Source: Spirochaetales bacterium (GTDB taxonomy: Bacteria; Spirochaetota; Spirochaetia; SZUA-6; JAFGRV01). Taken from it: a stretch of DNA of 45,848 nucleotides. Positions 1 to 9,974 of this stretch are shown piece after piece. The translations under genes and the position numbers were made by a program. Position 1 is the stretch's first letter. Each line of letters starts with the position of its first letter. The DNA lies in the NCBI GenBank assembly GCA_016937215.1, contig JAFGWI010000272.1:1-45848 (forward strand). Direction: 5' to 3'. A model generated the notes under the pieces. It had not been told where the DNA came from, made no database searches, and saw nothing but the letters and a program-made list of their open reading frames with translations.

Positions 1-114
1 GCTCGCGAATGCAACCAAAGGATTTCGAAGCGAAGCGGAGTTATGGAAAGCCTGGCCTGCTGTAATGAAATGAAAGCAGGAAACGCCGAACGTAACAACC
101 AGCTAAACAAATAC

Positions 115-148
115 TAATAAATTAATGAAATTCACTGCGAAATGTGAG
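115..148 (+). repeat. Divergent end of a dispersed repeat (family A)
   Basis: This 34-bp stretch matches the repeat ends at 37087-37120, 40023-40056 and 45686-45719 at 28 of 34 positions by eye. The shared core reads AAATTCACTGCG followed by an AATGTG-like end. The outer terminus faces right, toward the STAS gene. Nothing upstream (1-114) looks like a gene; there is only a weak 6-bp hairpin at 56-80. Confidence 0.6.
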
Positions 149-223
149 AAAAACCTACTGAATGCATTTCATTTAATAAATTTGATTATTTTTATTAATA
201 TTCCATGGCATGGAGTAAATATA

Positions 224-251
224 TTGACTTAAAATGCTAAAAGATTATAAT
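224..251 (+). promoter_or_regulatory. Sigma70-like promoter for the STAS gene
   Basis: A TTGACT -35 box (224-229) and a perfect TATAAT -10 box (246-251) are separated by 16 bp. They lie about 30 bp upstream of the ATG at 284, so the 5' leader would be short. Confidence 0.6.
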
Positions 252-283
252 TAGTTTTGGTTTGTCTTATTGGATGGAAAGTT

Positions 284-772
284 ATGCAAAATGAAATTTA
301 TTACATAGAAAAAGATAATCAGCTATTTATTAAAGCCAGCGGGCATATTACTGCCAATATTTGCTTTGGTTTGCGGCAAAAGGTTTTTTCCCGTATCGAA
401 CATCAACCGATGGTTACAGCCATTTACGCGGATCTGTCAGAATGCGAGTACATGGATTCCACTTTTATGGGGCTACTCATTGGTTTTAATAAAAAACTGC
501 TCAGTCAATTGCATAAAAAGCTCTGTGTTATTCACCCCTCCAAGGAAAGCCAGGAGCACCTGACTGATCTGGGCTTGGATAAAATACTGGGTTACTGTAA
601 CACAGAGGTCGATTTCCCGGATAAAATGGATCTGATTTCCCAAAAAGACAGTTTGCCCCCGGAATTCGTTCTCAAAGCTCATGAGGACTTAATCGAAATC
701 TCCGAGGAAAATAAAAGTCGTTTTAAGCTTGTCAAGGACATTCTTGCCAAAAAGCTAAGGGACCAATCCTAA
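284..772 (+). CDS. STAS-domain protein (anti-sigma factor antagonist-like)
   Basis: This predicted cytoplasmic protein of 162 aa has an N-terminal STAS fold, roughly residues 5-100. The sheet ends in a DLS segment at 50-52, followed by the conserved D58-S59-T60 before a helix. In SpoIIAA/RsbV-type proteins the serine at this place is the phosphorylation switch, so Ser59 is the likely site. The last 50 residues are a charged extension not typical of minimal SpoIIAA. The ATG at 284 is preferred over the in-frame TTG at 257, because it follows a purine-rich GGATGGAAAG and sits well behind the 224-251 promoter. No anti-sigma kinase or phosphatase gene is adjacent, so the partner is unknown. The gene converges on ruvX with only 12 bp between the stop codons. 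Confidence 0.8.
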   Translation: MQNEIYYIEKDNQLFIKASGHITANICFGLRQKVFSRIEHQPMVTAIYADLSECEYMDSTFMGLLIGFNKKLLSQLHKKLCVIHPSKESQEHLTDLGLDKILGYCNTEVDFPDKMDLISQKDSLPPEFVLKAHEDLIEISEENKSRFKLVKDILAKKLRDQS

Positions 773-784
773 TCACTACACCTT

Positions 785-1183
785 TTACTTCAAGGTCGAT
801 AAATAATCTTCAAGAATCACTGTGGCAGCCATGGCATCGATTTTGTCTTTTGCCTTCTTGCTGTTGATTCCTTGCTGTTGAAGGCGTTGTTGGGCAATAA
901 AGCTGGAATAACGCTCATCATATAATTGGACCACAATATTTCTCTCTTCAAGGGCTGCTTTGAGTTGATGGGATAAAGGGCTTGTAATGCCTTCTGTACC
1001 ATCTTCTCGCAAGGGATAGCCAATAATAACCTTCACGACCTGTTTTTCAGCAATAATAGCCAAAAGATCCTTTACCACCTGCTGGTAATCCTTGTAATGG
1101 AGCACTGAATAGGGAGAGGCAATCATTTGGAGGGGATCGCTTATGGCAATCCCCACCCGCTTTGTTCCTGGATCAATGGCCAT
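785..1183 (-). CDS. ruvX: RuvX/YqgF-family nuclease-like protein
   Basis: This 132-aa protein begins with the diagnostic MAIDPGTKRVGIAISD segment of the YqgF/RuvX RNase H-like family. The Asp in IDPG is the first metal ligand. Further family motifs are VIIGYPLREDGTEG around residues 55-70 and LYDERYSS around 88-95. The family is linked to Holliday-junction resolution and pre-16S rRNA 5'-end maturation. The start is slightly short against relatives, which usually have 3-5 residues before the first strand. No ATG, GTG or TTG lies between it and the in-frame stop of the OmpH gene, so the ATG at 1183 was kept. It is the last gene of the envelope operon, 30 bp after ompH, so it is probably co-transcribed. 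Confidence 0.92.
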   Translation of the reverse strand: MAIDPGTKRVGIAISDPLQMIASPYSVLHYKDYQQVVKDLLAIIAEKQVVKVIIGYPLREDGTEGITSPLSHQLKAALEERNIVVQLYDERYSSFIAQQRLQQQGINSKKAKDKIDAMAATVILEDYLSTLK

Positions 1184-1213
1184 TAACCGGCCTTTTAGTT
1201 GAGTAATTTTTCC

Positions 1214-1762
1214 CTACCTGTTGATCAATCGGTCGACAACCATATCGGTTATATCTATTTCTGGGACAAAATAAATCACAGAAGGGTCTTTTTTATCAAG
1301 CACAAGAGAATAGCCCTTTTCCGAAGCGATATTTTTAATTACTGAATAAAGCGATTTGACAAAATCGTCATTATAGCGCAAATTTTTAAAGCGCGTGTCC
1401 AATTCTTTCTGCTTAATGCGCTTATATTCAGCCAAATAGTTCTGCTTTTCAAAAATCTCGGTTTCCTTTTTCAGGATTTGGTCATCAAGATCATTCTCGC
1501 CATCAGTCTGATTTTTTTCTTCAACCAGGCGCAGCCGCTGTGCCTCCAGCTTGGTTATATCTTCCTTGATTTCAGCTATTTTTTCCTGAAAAGACTCCTG
1601 CAACTTGCCAAGATCCCGAAAGGCCCGTGATTCCTTAAGATATTTTTCAGCCACAAAATCAATATCCACAAGTCCTATTTTAGGAATATTTTCTATTGCC
1701 CCCAGGGAACAAACAAAAACAAGGGTTACCAGGGTAATCAATACTATTTTTTTTATATCCAT
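1214..1762 (-). CDS. OmpH/Skp-family periplasmic chaperone
   Basis: This 182-aa protein has a signal peptide (MDIKKIVLITLVTLVFVCSL...) and then the typical Skp opening IGLVDIDFVAEKYL. A long charged coiled-coil hairpin spans about residues 45-130. The C-terminal strand region contains the KGYSLVLDKKDPSVIYF pattern found in OmpH proteins. Skp-like chaperones hold unfolded outer-membrane proteins in the periplasm and hand them to BamA. The gene directly follows bamA in the same direction, a classic arrangement. The ATG at 1762 is chosen over a longer in-frame start because a GGAG lies 8 bp upstream. Confidence 0.9.
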   Translation of the reverse strand: MDIKKIVLITLVTLVFVCSLGAIENIPKIGLVDIDFVAEKYLKESRAFRDLGKLQESFQEKIAEIKEDITKLEAQRLRLVEEKNQTDGENDLDDQILKKETEIFEKQNYLAEYKRIKQKELDTRFKNLRYNDDFVKSLYSVIKNIASEKGYSLVLDKKDPSVIYFVPEIDITDMVVDRLINR

Positions 1763-1886
1763 TTTTATTCTCCTTACCAAAAGATTGCAAAGGACCATAC
1801 TTTTTTACTTCCAAGAAGTATTTATCCCTTAAAACCTGCCACCTTTTTCAAACTTAAATTCATTTTTAATAACAACTTTCCGATTT

Positions 1887-4382
1887 TTAAAAACCGCCGG
1901 GCTGAGTAATGGCCACAACAAATTTAAAACCCATGCCATTATCACCAAAATTGATATCACCTGGAATCCATTCCAGCTGATTATCATTGAATTTAAAGCG
2001 TTGAGCCAGGTACAAGCGAAGTGGAATTCCCGGAATTGATAATTTTATACCACCGCCAAAGCTGAAATAAAAATCATCGAGCTTCATTGACGCGATATCT
2101 TCCCGATCCGGCCACAGGGCTGCTCCATCAAAAAACCATGTCCACCAAATATACTCTTTGATCAAAGGGTGACGAAGTTCAACACTGAAATCCAGCATGG
2201 ATTCACCGTCCCAAACAGGGCTCCAGCCTCTGGCTGTTGACATACCGTCGATATAGAGCTTTTCCCTTTCAGTAGCCTGAATAACACATTCGCCGCCAAA
2301 TAAATCATAGTTGGGAAGCACAAAGCCAATGGCAGAATGAATGGCCAGAACTGTCTGGAAATCCCAGTTTTTCAACACAGGAATTTTGAACAAGGTTAAA
2401 AAAGCCTCGGCCCGGGTTTTTAATTTTATATAGTGACGGTCTCCCAATAAAAAACCACCGGCAAACTGAATGTACTGAGATAAATAATTACCGTTTTCAG
2501 GATTATAATAAATATCCCTGTTGTCCCAATAAAGGGTTGTTCCCCAGGTATCAATAAAACGGAAAGTATTATAATTATCGCGAACCGTGCTGCTATAGGG
2601 CCGGAATTTATTTTGATCATACCAGATATAGGAAATGGCTGTTGACAATCCTGTGGATATACCCAGGCGACCAAAAAGAACATCCTTAAAATAGCCGGTA
2701 TTACCGCTTAAAGACAAATCGTAGGAGTCATATTTCGTATCCACCGCGTTCGCGCTGGTGGTGCCGGCGCTCAAAGCCTGGTTGTATTCTTCCACGCTGG
2801 TGTAGGGGTCGGGAATATCCTCTGTTTCAAAAATTGGTGCCATCACATCCTCCATGGCATTTTGAATCAAATTATGATAAAAGGATAAACTGGCTCCCAG
2901 ACCAAAGCCTTTGCCAAAAAGATAATTGTCCTGGTATTTAAACGAAAGCCCCTGCCTGATGGGAGATGCTTCCGTATCAACCCCAAGGGTTATTCCCTGG
3001 CCAAAAACATTTCTGTCAGACCAGCCTATTGTGCCGGACACAGGAAACTCATCACCCGAAAAGGTCAAAGCAAATTTAAAATCCGCCCAACTTTGCTCTG
3101 TGACATTTATAACCAGATCCATCAATCCTTCGGAACTTCCCTGAGGGGTCTGAATATCGATGGCTGAAAAGTATTGAAGATTATTCAGGTTTAAATAACC
3201 CTTGCGTATTTTTTCAACACTGAAAATATCACCCACCTCAAAGGGCAATTCCCGAAGAATCACTTCTTTTGAAGTTTTTTCGTTTCCTGTAATGATGATG
3301 TTTTCAATATGGGCCTTGTCCTTTTCCACAATTTTTATATTGTAGGAAATGGTTTTATTATCCTCATCCCTGTTTTCATTAACGAAAAACTGGTTATAAA
3401 TATAACCATTATCAGCATATAGCGATTTAATAGCTTCAATGCTCTGTTGCCATTCCACCTTATTAAAAAGTGTATTCTCTTTTTGATAAATGTATTTTCT
3501 AAGTTCATCCTCTGTGAATATAACATTACCTTCAAAATTGACATCTCCGAAGGTATATTGAATGCCTTCGTTAATATAAAACACAAGAATCAGATAACTG
3601 CGGTTGGTTTGAGGGTCTGCTTCATTTTGACGCTCAACCCTGTCAATTGAAATATCCACAAATCCGAATTTTCGATAGTAATTTCTGATCAAGTCTTTAT
3701 CAAGCTCCAGATTGCTTTCCAAAAATATACCGGAGTTAAACAAATCCTGTTTTTTGGATTTCAATTGGCCGCGCAGAGTGCTCGCCGAGGCATAGGTATT
3801 ACCAACAAACTGGATTTCCTTAATGCTTGTTTTATTTCCTTCAGATATCTTAAAATAAACGCTAATTCCCTGGTCTTCTTCATCAATTTTCGATTCTGCG
3901 TCTACTATAATACCATCAAAGCCTTTTTCCAGATAATAACTGCGTATGGATTCTTCATCCACCCGTAAAAGCGCGTCATCCTTAAAATCACCTATCTTGA
4001 TTAATACCTGATCCAATAAATCATTACGGGAGATGCTTGAATTACCCTCAAATACGATGGAAGTTATAACCGGTTTTTCTTCGACCGTAAAGACAATAAC
4101 CACGCTATTTTTGTTTTCATCACCAGGCTCGGCATTGCCTTCGATATAATCGAATTTATCCAGTGCGTAAAGCTTATCCTGGAGATCGCTAAATAATTCA
4201 AAAGTGAATCCTTGACCAATATAATTTCTGAACAATGGTTCCAGTTCTGAAAATTCAACATATTTTAAGCCCTTGAAGGTAAAATCCTGAATTGGTTTGT
4301 CAATAAACCATGATGAATCCTCCTGTGCCGTTATTATGGAAGGGGCGATGATTATTAGCGCGATTATAAGCAACTTTCTCAT
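1887..4382 (-). CDS. bamA: Outer-membrane protein assembly factor BamA
   Basis: This 831-aa Omp85 protein has a signal peptide cleaved near Ala19. About five POTRA repeats follow to roughly residue 435; hallmarks are repeated I.f.GN or v.FEGN strands and G-hallmark turns such as GFVDISIDRV. The rest is a C-terminal 16-strand barrel. The chain ends in a hydrophobic strand with terminal Phe (QPGGF), as expected of a barrel protein. The barrel contains the conserved RGW-like motif (STARGWSP) that marks loop 6 of Omp85 proteins. It inserts beta-barrel proteins into the outer membrane. An AAGGAG ribosome-binding site precedes the ATG. It lies 19 bp after tamB and about 124 bp before ompH. Confidence 0.97.
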   Translation of the reverse strand: MRKLLIIALIIIAPSIITAQEDSSWFIDKPIQDFTFKGLKYVEFSELEPLFRNYIGQGFTFELFSDLQDKLYALDKFDYIEGNAEPGDENKNSVVIVFTVEEKPVITSIVFEGNSSISRNDLLDQVLIKIGDFKDDALLRVDEESIRSYYLEKGFDGIIVDAESKIDEEDQGISVYFKISEGNKTSIKEIQFVGNTYASASTLRGQLKSKKQDLFNSGIFLESNLELDKDLIRNYYRKFGFVDISIDRVERQNEADPQTNRSYLILVFYINEGIQYTFGDVNFEGNVIFTEDELRKYIYQKENTLFNKVEWQQSIEAIKSLYADNGYIYNQFFVNENRDEDNKTISYNIKIVEKDKAHIENIIITGNEKTSKEVILRELPFEVGDIFSVEKIRKGYLNLNNLQYFSAIDIQTPQGSSEGLMDLVINVTEQSWADFKFALTFSGDEFPVSGTIGWSDRNVFGQGITLGVDTEASPIRQGLSFKYQDNYLFGKGFGLGASLSFYHNLIQNAMEDVMAPIFETEDIPDPYTSVEEYNQALSAGTTSANAVDTKYDSYDLSLSGNTGYFKDVLFGRLGISTGLSTAISYIWYDQNKFRPYSSTVRDNYNTFRFIDTWGTTLYWDNRDIYYNPENGNYLSQYIQFAGGFLLGDRHYIKLKTRAEAFLTLFKIPVLKNWDFQTVLAIHSAIGFVLPNYDLFGGECVIQATEREKLYIDGMSTARGWSPVWDGESMLDFSVELRHPLIKEYIWWTWFFDGAALWPDREDIASMKLDDFYFSFGGGIKLSIPGIPLRLYLAQRFKFNDNQLEWIPGDINFGDNGMGFKFVVAITQPGGF

Positions 4383-4401
4383 ATTTACTCCTTGGTTATT
4401 G

Positions 4402-7400
4402 TTAATACGAATAATTCCATTCTAAACTAATACTGTTATCCAGTATATGTAAATCGTTCACATGCTCGTCTGTGGGTTTAAAAGACCATTCCAGATTAAA
4501 AAATGGCGTAGGCCACTCCAGGGTCAATTCCAATTCCGGTTTAACACCAAACAAGTCCAGCCCTTGAGCGTTTCCTGCTGCATCATAATCTGTTTCCTTT
4601 AATCTTACAATACCCATAATCATTAGATCTTTCCCAAAATACTGACCTATATAAATTGTTGTATTATCAAGGTATTCTCCTAATGTGGCTGGCTTTTGTT
4701 CCTGGTCTTTGCCCTCATCAGAACCGATTACCTTATCTTTTAATATATTTTCCACCACCTGTGTCCGGATAGAAAAAATATCCAGATTAAATGTCTGGCG
4801 AATGGCTTCCTCCAGAGGCCTGAAAAAGCCGAATTCGGAAAGAAGTTCACTGGATAGCAAAACAAGAGAAACGCCGCCTTGCTGAAATTGTTCCTGAATA
4901 GCCCGTCCCATAATAAGATAGATTTCCACTTCGCTTTTTGAAGGATCTGATTCAAAACGAGGGTTAAAATCGTTGAGAAACTGATTGTCTGCTATCAGAA
5001 AAATGCTGACATCTTCTCCTTTTTCATCGATCTCCCGAATACGCGCTCTTAGTGAAATACGGGGGTCAAAACGACCGGTCTCTAGCATATCAAAATTGAT
5101 ATTTCCGTTTTCAATAAAAAAATTACGATTGAAAAAGAAGATCTGGCCTCCCTGCAAAGCTGTATTGCCGCGTAAATCCAGAAAATCCCTGTTGCTCTCA
5201 TAGAGAATATGAACCGAAGAATTTTGTTCGGCAAAACAGGTTAACACCGGAATGGTTCTGCTTGGCCAGAGAAATTCGAGTTTACGGCCTGAAATAAAAT
5301 TCATATCAACCACCAGCTCAGCTCCACCCTGCTCCTCAGCCTCGTTCTGGCTTTGATCATCGCTGAGTGTCAGAGCACAATAATTAGCCGTGACTTCTCC
5401 ATCAATACGAATCTGACTTTCATTTCCGGAAATATTAATGTTTCCCAATGCGTAGCCGTCAATCACTATGGATCCCAAATCCAGATAGGTATCAAGACCA
5501 TAGGAACCACTAATATCAAATTCAAATCGATAGGATGAGGGAATCCAATGACTGAGCTCCAATTGACCCACCCATGTAACATTGGTATTTTCAACACTAA
5601 ATTGCCTCTGATCAAATCGAATCTGCTTTTCATCAAAAACAATGGCTGAATTCACCCCTTTAAAAAGTGAAGTTGAAAAAAAGCTTATAAATGCCGCGTT
5701 TTCCACAGTGACTTGCCCAGTATAATCAGGATCACTGATCAATCCATTGATGAGAATGTTCTTTCCACTGACTTTTCCATTGCGGAATTCCAGCACATCC
5801 TTGTCAAAAATCATGGGTGATAAGGCTGCTAAATCAATATTAATGTTCGCCATTTCTGCATCGATCCACACACTTTCCTGACCTGGCGCGATTACCTTAT
5901 TGTAAATATTTCCGGAGATTTCAGTGGTTAACGGAAAAGGAGAGCTCAGGGAAATTCTTAGCTCTCCTTCGGGGCTGATTTTACCTTTAAAAACATTATC
6001 CGGCCCGCCGGAAATAAGATAAACTTCATCAGACCGTGAGAAATAAACATTCCAGGGCTTTTGCGGTTCATTACCAAAGGTAAAATTGTCAAATAAAATG
6101 CGAGAGGTAAAATCATCGGTTAATAAATTGAGCCCCTCTTTTTCGCCATAAGGAAGAAAAAGACCACTTACACCCACCTCGGCCTCTACGGATCTGCCAA
6201 AGAACTGTGTTGAATAAAGGGTTTTTAGCGTGAAATCCTTTTCATTAAGGGAAAAACGACCTGTTCCGCCTTGAAGATAATGCTCGAGGTAGCCAATCGT
6301 CAAATTATCAAAAGCCAGCTCCCCCTCAAAAAAACTGATATTAGCAGAAAAATCAAATGTATCGGTATTTATCTTGGCTTTCAAAAAATTGGCACTCATG
6401 GTCCATTCTGGACTTTGGACAGAACCGGCTATTTCCACACGACCTTGAGCGATACCCGATAAAACCGGACTAATATAACGCCTTAATGGGGCCGAGGAAA
6501 ATTCAAAATCCAGGTCAAATTGATTTTCCAGATAATTTCCAGAAAGATAATATTTTTCCTTGGTGCCTTGATTCTCCAATAAAAAAGATATTTCACTTAA
6601 TTCAAATTTTTCCAAATTCCAGTCTGTCCGTCCCTTTCCTTGTACTGAAGAAAACTCATCTTTATAATCAATCTTTGAAAGAATAAATTCCCTTTGATTA
6701 AGAAAAAAAGATAAATCCAAATAGTTACTCTTTGAATTAAAAAAAATCCCATTTTCCAAAGAGATTTTTGGAACCGTGACTTCCCAGGACTTCAGATTTT
6801 CAAAAAACCCGCTTGCCTCAAAAGCAATATTCATTTTCGCGCCTTGAATATCGGGAATGACCACAGGGAAATCACCTGCCTTGGCTCGAAAAGTAAATCT
6901 TTTCTGTCCCTGAAAATCCATGTTCAGTGACAAACCATAGTCTCCTGAAATATGCAGCAATTTATTCTTTATAAAGTCGCCCTCAAATTCATATGGAACA
7001 TCATTGATGACAAAATCTGTTTTAAACGAAATTTTGTCCCAGGTATCGAGTTGTATTTCAACCAGTCCTTTATACCAATAGGATTCATATTGAATCGATA
7101 CAGGTTTGATGGTAATACCTTCCTGATCTCCCTGTAAGGATAGATCAAGATAGTTTGTTTTATCTTCATAATCTGTTAAATTAAATTGCGGTGTATCTAT
7201 AATAAAATTCTCAAAATCGGTTTCCAGATTGATGGTAGAATTCAAAAAATAACTATCTGCGAATTCCCAGATACTCTCTGAATATTGATTTCTGGGTGAT
7301 AAAAGCTTATAAAGCAAGGCAGCAGGAACATCGGACAACTGACAATTAAGCGTTAAATAGGATTTTTCATCTAGCCTGAATAATCCATTTGCTAAAATAC

Positions 7401-8775
7401 TGTCATCAATACCAGGAAAGGCCAATGAGGCTTTCATATCATAAAATATTCCCTGGGAACGCGGATAAAGATCCAGATCAAATTGATCAAACCCGCTGGT
7501 GCCCAAATAAAGTTTTTGACCGCGTAAATTCACGCTGCCCGATTCCCGATTAATCAAGATGGTCGCGTCAATATTCTTATCCGCTGCCAGCCCCTTTAGA
7601 TCCACAATATTCAATAACCCTTCAGGAAACAAATTGGCATACAAAATATTACCCACAAAATCAATTTTCCCTATATTGGAGTCGATGACAAGAGGATCAA
7701 AGGCAATAGATTGTTCATCACCTTTAGCTGAAAAGGAAACCAGAACATCGGGCGGAAGCAAGGGGTGCCTCAGTGTAAAAAGAGCATCCAGCTGATACTT
7801 AAGCTCACCACTTGTAATATGATATTCCAGGTTCCCTTTAGAGGTAATCGAGGAATCCAGAAAATCATTGATGTCAATATCTGAAATGGAACCTTGAAAA
7901 CTGATGGTGTCAAGAGGTCTGTAATCTTCAGTTTCAAATATTACATTAAGGCTTTGTTTCAATAAATCATAGGTAAAATCCAGGTTTAAGGGGGATTTAT
8001 CGGCAACCTTGCGTATTTTTAATTGCTTATCCCGGAAGGTAAATTGAAAGCTTTGCTCATTCAGACTCATGAGGCTGGATGAAAAATCGGCAAGGGCCAA
8101 ATTAAAATCCACCCAGGAAAGATCCTTTGGAATAAAACCATTAAGCCGGAAACGGGTAGATATCCAAAAATCATCATACTCAGGAAAATCCACACGGGCT
8201 GAACCGCGTTTTAATTCAATTTGAAAATTGTCATCTTTAATGGCAATATCAAAGGCAATATCACGCATCTGCAACTGATTCCCTTGAAAAATCCCGTTTA
8301 TGCTTATTTGAGATGTTGAAACCTTAAAAGAATAGGGGGTGTTGGACAGACGATCCAGAAGGTCCATGATCATTGAATTAAACCCAGGATCAAGGGGTTG
8401 ATCAAAATCAAAAAACAAACGGGTTCCAGAAAAATTGATTTCCGAAACCGCGTGAATCACATCAGAATCCAGCAACAAACGAAAAATATTATAGCGGATT
8501 ATAAATTTTTCAAAACGCAAATACCCCTCAGGATTGCTCTCATCGTAGAGGATGAGTTGATTAATTTCAAAAGCGTTTAATAGTGAAGGAGAAATACGGT
8601 TGTAATGAATTTTTTGTCCCCATTCCTGTTCCAGATAGGAAATAATGGCTCCCTTTAATAAATCCATTTGTTCTGTCAATTTTCCATTAATAAAAACCAG
8701 CAAGAGCGCCAGAATAGCAAAAATAATGAGAAGAAATAAAATACGAATAAAGTAAATGATCATTGTCTTTGCCAT
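4402..8775 (-). CDS. tamB: TamB-family (DUF490) intermembrane translocation/assembly protein
   Basis: This very long protein (1457 aa) has one N-terminal membrane anchor at about residues 5-30. A long run of beta-strand repeats follows, and the C-terminal DUF490 domain lies around residues 1130-1450. The fold is a beta-groove spanning the periplasm, as in AsmA/TamB/VPS13-like proteins. These act in outer-membrane protein assembly together with TamA or BamA, and in phospholipid transport to the outer membrane. No TamA is present here; the adjacent BamA is the natural partner. The length matches the usual 1200-1500 aa. It starts 1 bp after the TonB-like gene and ends 19 bp before bamA. Confidence 0.93.
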   Translation of the reverse strand: MAKTMIIYFIRILFLLIIFAILALLLVFINGKLTEQMDLLKGAIISYLEQEWGQKIHYNRISPSLLNAFEINQLILYDESNPEGYLRFEKFIIRYNIFRLLLDSDVIHAVSEINFSGTRLFFDFDQPLDPGFNSMIMDLLDRLSNTPYSFKVSTSQISINGIFQGNQLQMRDIAFDIAIKDDNFQIELKRGSARVDFPEYDDFWISTRFRLNGFIPKDLSWVDFNLALADFSSSLMSLNEQSFQFTFRDKQLKIRKVADKSPLNLDFTYDLLKQSLNVIFETEDYRPLDTISFQGSISDIDINDFLDSSITSKGNLEYHITSGELKYQLDALFTLRHPLLPPDVLVSFSAKGDEQSIAFDPLVIDSNIGKIDFVGNILYANLFPEGLLNIVDLKGLAADKNIDATILINRESGSVNLRGQKLYLGTSGFDQFDLDLYPRSQGIFYDMKASLAFPGIDDSILANGLFRLDEKSYLTLNCQLSDVPAALLYKLLSPRNQYSESIWEFADSYFLNSTINLETDFENFIIDTPQFNLTDYEDKTNYLDLSLQGDQEGITIKPVSIQYESYWYKGLVEIQLDTWDKISFKTDFVINDVPYEFEGDFIKNKLLHISGDYGLSLNMDFQGQKRFTFRAKAGDFPVVIPDIQGAKMNIAFEASGFFENLKSWEVTVPKISLENGIFFNSKSNYLDLSFFLNQREFILSKIDYKDEFSSVQGKGRTDWNLEKFELSEISFLLENQGTKEKYYLSGNYLENQFDLDFEFSSAPLRRYISPVLSGIAQGRVEIAGSVQSPEWTMSANFLKAKINTDTFDFSANISFFEGELAFDNLTIGYLEHYLQGGTGRFSLNEKDFTLKTLYSTQFFGRSVEAEVGVSGLFLPYGEKEGLNLLTDDFTSRILFDNFTFGNEPQKPWNVYFSRSDEVYLISGGPDNVFKGKISPEGELRISLSSPFPLTTEISGNIYNKVIAPGQESVWIDAEMANINIDLAALSPMIFDKDVLEFRNGKVSGKNILINGLISDPDYTGQVTVENAAFISFFSTSLFKGVNSAIVFDEKQIRFDQRQFSVENTNVTWVGQLELSHWIPSSYRFEFDISGSYGLDTYLDLGSIVIDGYALGNINISGNESQIRIDGEVTANYCALTLSDDQSQNEAEEQGGAELVVDMNFISGRKLEFLWPSRTIPVLTCFAEQNSSVHILYESNRDFLDLRGNTALQGGQIFFFNRNFFIENGNINFDMLETGRFDPRISLRARIREIDEKGEDVSIFLIADNQFLNDFNPRFESDPSKSEVEIYLIMGRAIQEQFQQGGVSLVLLSSELLSEFGFFRPLEEAIRQTFNLDIFSIRTQVVENILKDKVIGSDEGKDQEQKPATLGEYLDNTTIYIGQYFGKDLMIMGIVRLKETDYDAAGNAQGLDLFGVKPELELTLEWPTPFFNLEWSFKPTDEHVNDLHILDNSISLEWNYSY

Positions 8776-8776
8776 A

Positions 8777-9574
8777 TTAAAAAGGTTTCACTAACCTAAA
8801 ATATACCACTACTTCACCTGAATCGACAGAATCTTCGTCTTTTGCTTCAAAAATCCAGGATAAAATGCGGTTTTTAACTTCAAGATCTACCTCAGGATAG
8901 CCTGAAGAGTGCAAAATCAAAACATCAACAATACGGCCCGATTTATCAACGCTGATTTCAAGATCCAGCTCTGTTTCCTTGCCTTCACGGTACAAAATTT
9001 CAGGAAAAGCAGGAAGCGGATTGCTCAAGGCTTTTCGCTTTTCGTTTTGCCACTGAATCTCCTGTTTTTGATAAACCTTGCCCTCCCTTGAAGCAAAATC
9101 AGGCAGATTTTCCAGTTCAGGCGCAAGGGGCAATGCCTGTTCAATGGCGGCTAATTCTCTTTGAAAAATATCATCTGCCAATGGCCCAGGCCCATCATCA
9201 AGCAAAGTGTCCCTCTTTGCTTCCTCGGCATCAAAAAAAAGGATATCTCCCTTAATTTCAGATTGAATTTTTTTATGATCAATAGATTCCAGGCTGCGGG
9301 ACATATTGTAAACAGATTCTTCAATTTCACGGCTCTTATTATCATCAGCCTTTTTTTGATATTGCTGTTGATCGAATTCCTGAAAAGGTACCAGATCACC
9401 GGCCAGGAGATCATCAGACTCAGCCTTATTCAGCAATAAACTTCCCTGCAGAAAAATTTCCACTGAATTATCATGAGTCGGACTCAGGGGAGGTTCACAA
9501 AACCACAATAAGGCAAAAACCACCCCATTAATCATAAGAGAAAGAATAAAGGTAAAAAGCCTATTTTTCCCCAT
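8777..9574 (-). CDS. TonB-like energy-transducing protein
   Basis: This 265-aa protein has an N-terminal membrane helix (about residues 5-28). A long charged, Gln/Asp/Glu-rich periplasmic spacer follows. The C-terminal TonB-type domain (about 185-265) has the pattern G-E-L-LEISVDKSGRIVDVLILHSSGYP and a final W-x-F-A strand. Unlike enteric TonB the spacer is not Pro/Lys-rich. TonB proteins use the ExbB/ExbD proton channel to drive work at the outer membrane. The gene overlaps exbD by 14 bp and sits immediately before tamB. The coupling partner here may therefore be the TamB/BamA machinery and not a classical TonB-dependent receptor (inference). The ATG sits just behind a GGAGAGA in the exbD tail. 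Confidence 0.82.
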   Translation of the reverse strand: MGKNRLFTFILSLMINGVVFALLWFCEPPLSPTHDNSVEIFLQGSLLLNKAESDDLLAGDLVPFQEFDQQQYQKKADDNKSREIEESVYNMSRSLESIDHKKIQSEIKGDILFFDAEEAKRDTLLDDGPGPLADDIFQRELAAIEQALPLAPELENLPDFASREGKVYQKQEIQWQNEKRKALSNPLPAFPEILYREGKETELDLEISVDKSGRIVDVLILHSSGYPEVDLEVKNRILSWIFEAKDEDSVDSGEVVVYFRLVKPF

Positions 9575-9974
9575 TCTCTCCGATCTTCTTCCTGGTCAAA
9601 AGAGAAATGGATTGTACACCGGCTTGTTTTGCCATATCCATGATTTCAACCATGCTTTTATAAGCTATATTTTCCTCACCTTGAAAAAAAATTCCCTTAC
9701 TTGATCGATTACGTAATTCCCTCTGCAATTCTTTTATAAAATCTTCCTTTAAAACCAGAAGCTCCCCTATATATATATCCTTTGACTCGGTAAAGGTTAC
9801 GATAATTTCCTTGTCAACTGAAGGTGATGAGCTTTGAGCCTGGGGCAGATTCACACGAATCGAAGGATTGATTGACAGGGAAGAACTTACCATAAAAAAA
9901 ATCACCACTAGAAAAATAACATCAATAAGTGGGGTCAACAGAATATTCTGGTCGCGTTTTCTATTTTTTTTCAT
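9561..9974 (-). CDS. exbD: ExbD/TolR-family proton-channel subunit
   Basis: This 137-aa protein has the ExbD layout: a short cytoplasmic tail, the TM segment LTPLIDVIFLVVIFFMVSSS with the essential membrane Asp in LIDV, and a periplasmic domain with a NLPQA motif. The Asp is the proton-carrying residue of ExbD/TolR. The ATG at 9974 is supported by a strong AGGAGG 8 bp upstream, better than the longer in-frame start 21 bp earlier. It overlaps the end of the preceding CBS-domain gene by 14 bp and the tonB start by 14 bp. Its ExbB-like partner lies upstream, separated by two DUF21/CBS genes, which is not the usual arrangement. Confidence 0.92.
   Translation of the reverse strand: MKKNRKRDQNILLTPLIDVIFLVVIFFMVSSSLSINPSIRVNLPQAQSSSPSVDKEIIVTFTESKDIYIGELLVLKEDFIKELQRELRNRSSKGIFFQGEENIAYKSMVEIMDMAKQAGVQSISLLTRKKIGENGEK

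Noticed and set aside
1..60. Possible truncated family B repeat at the window start
   Set aside because: The shared string (TTCGAAGCG...) is short and its order is not consistent with the full copies.
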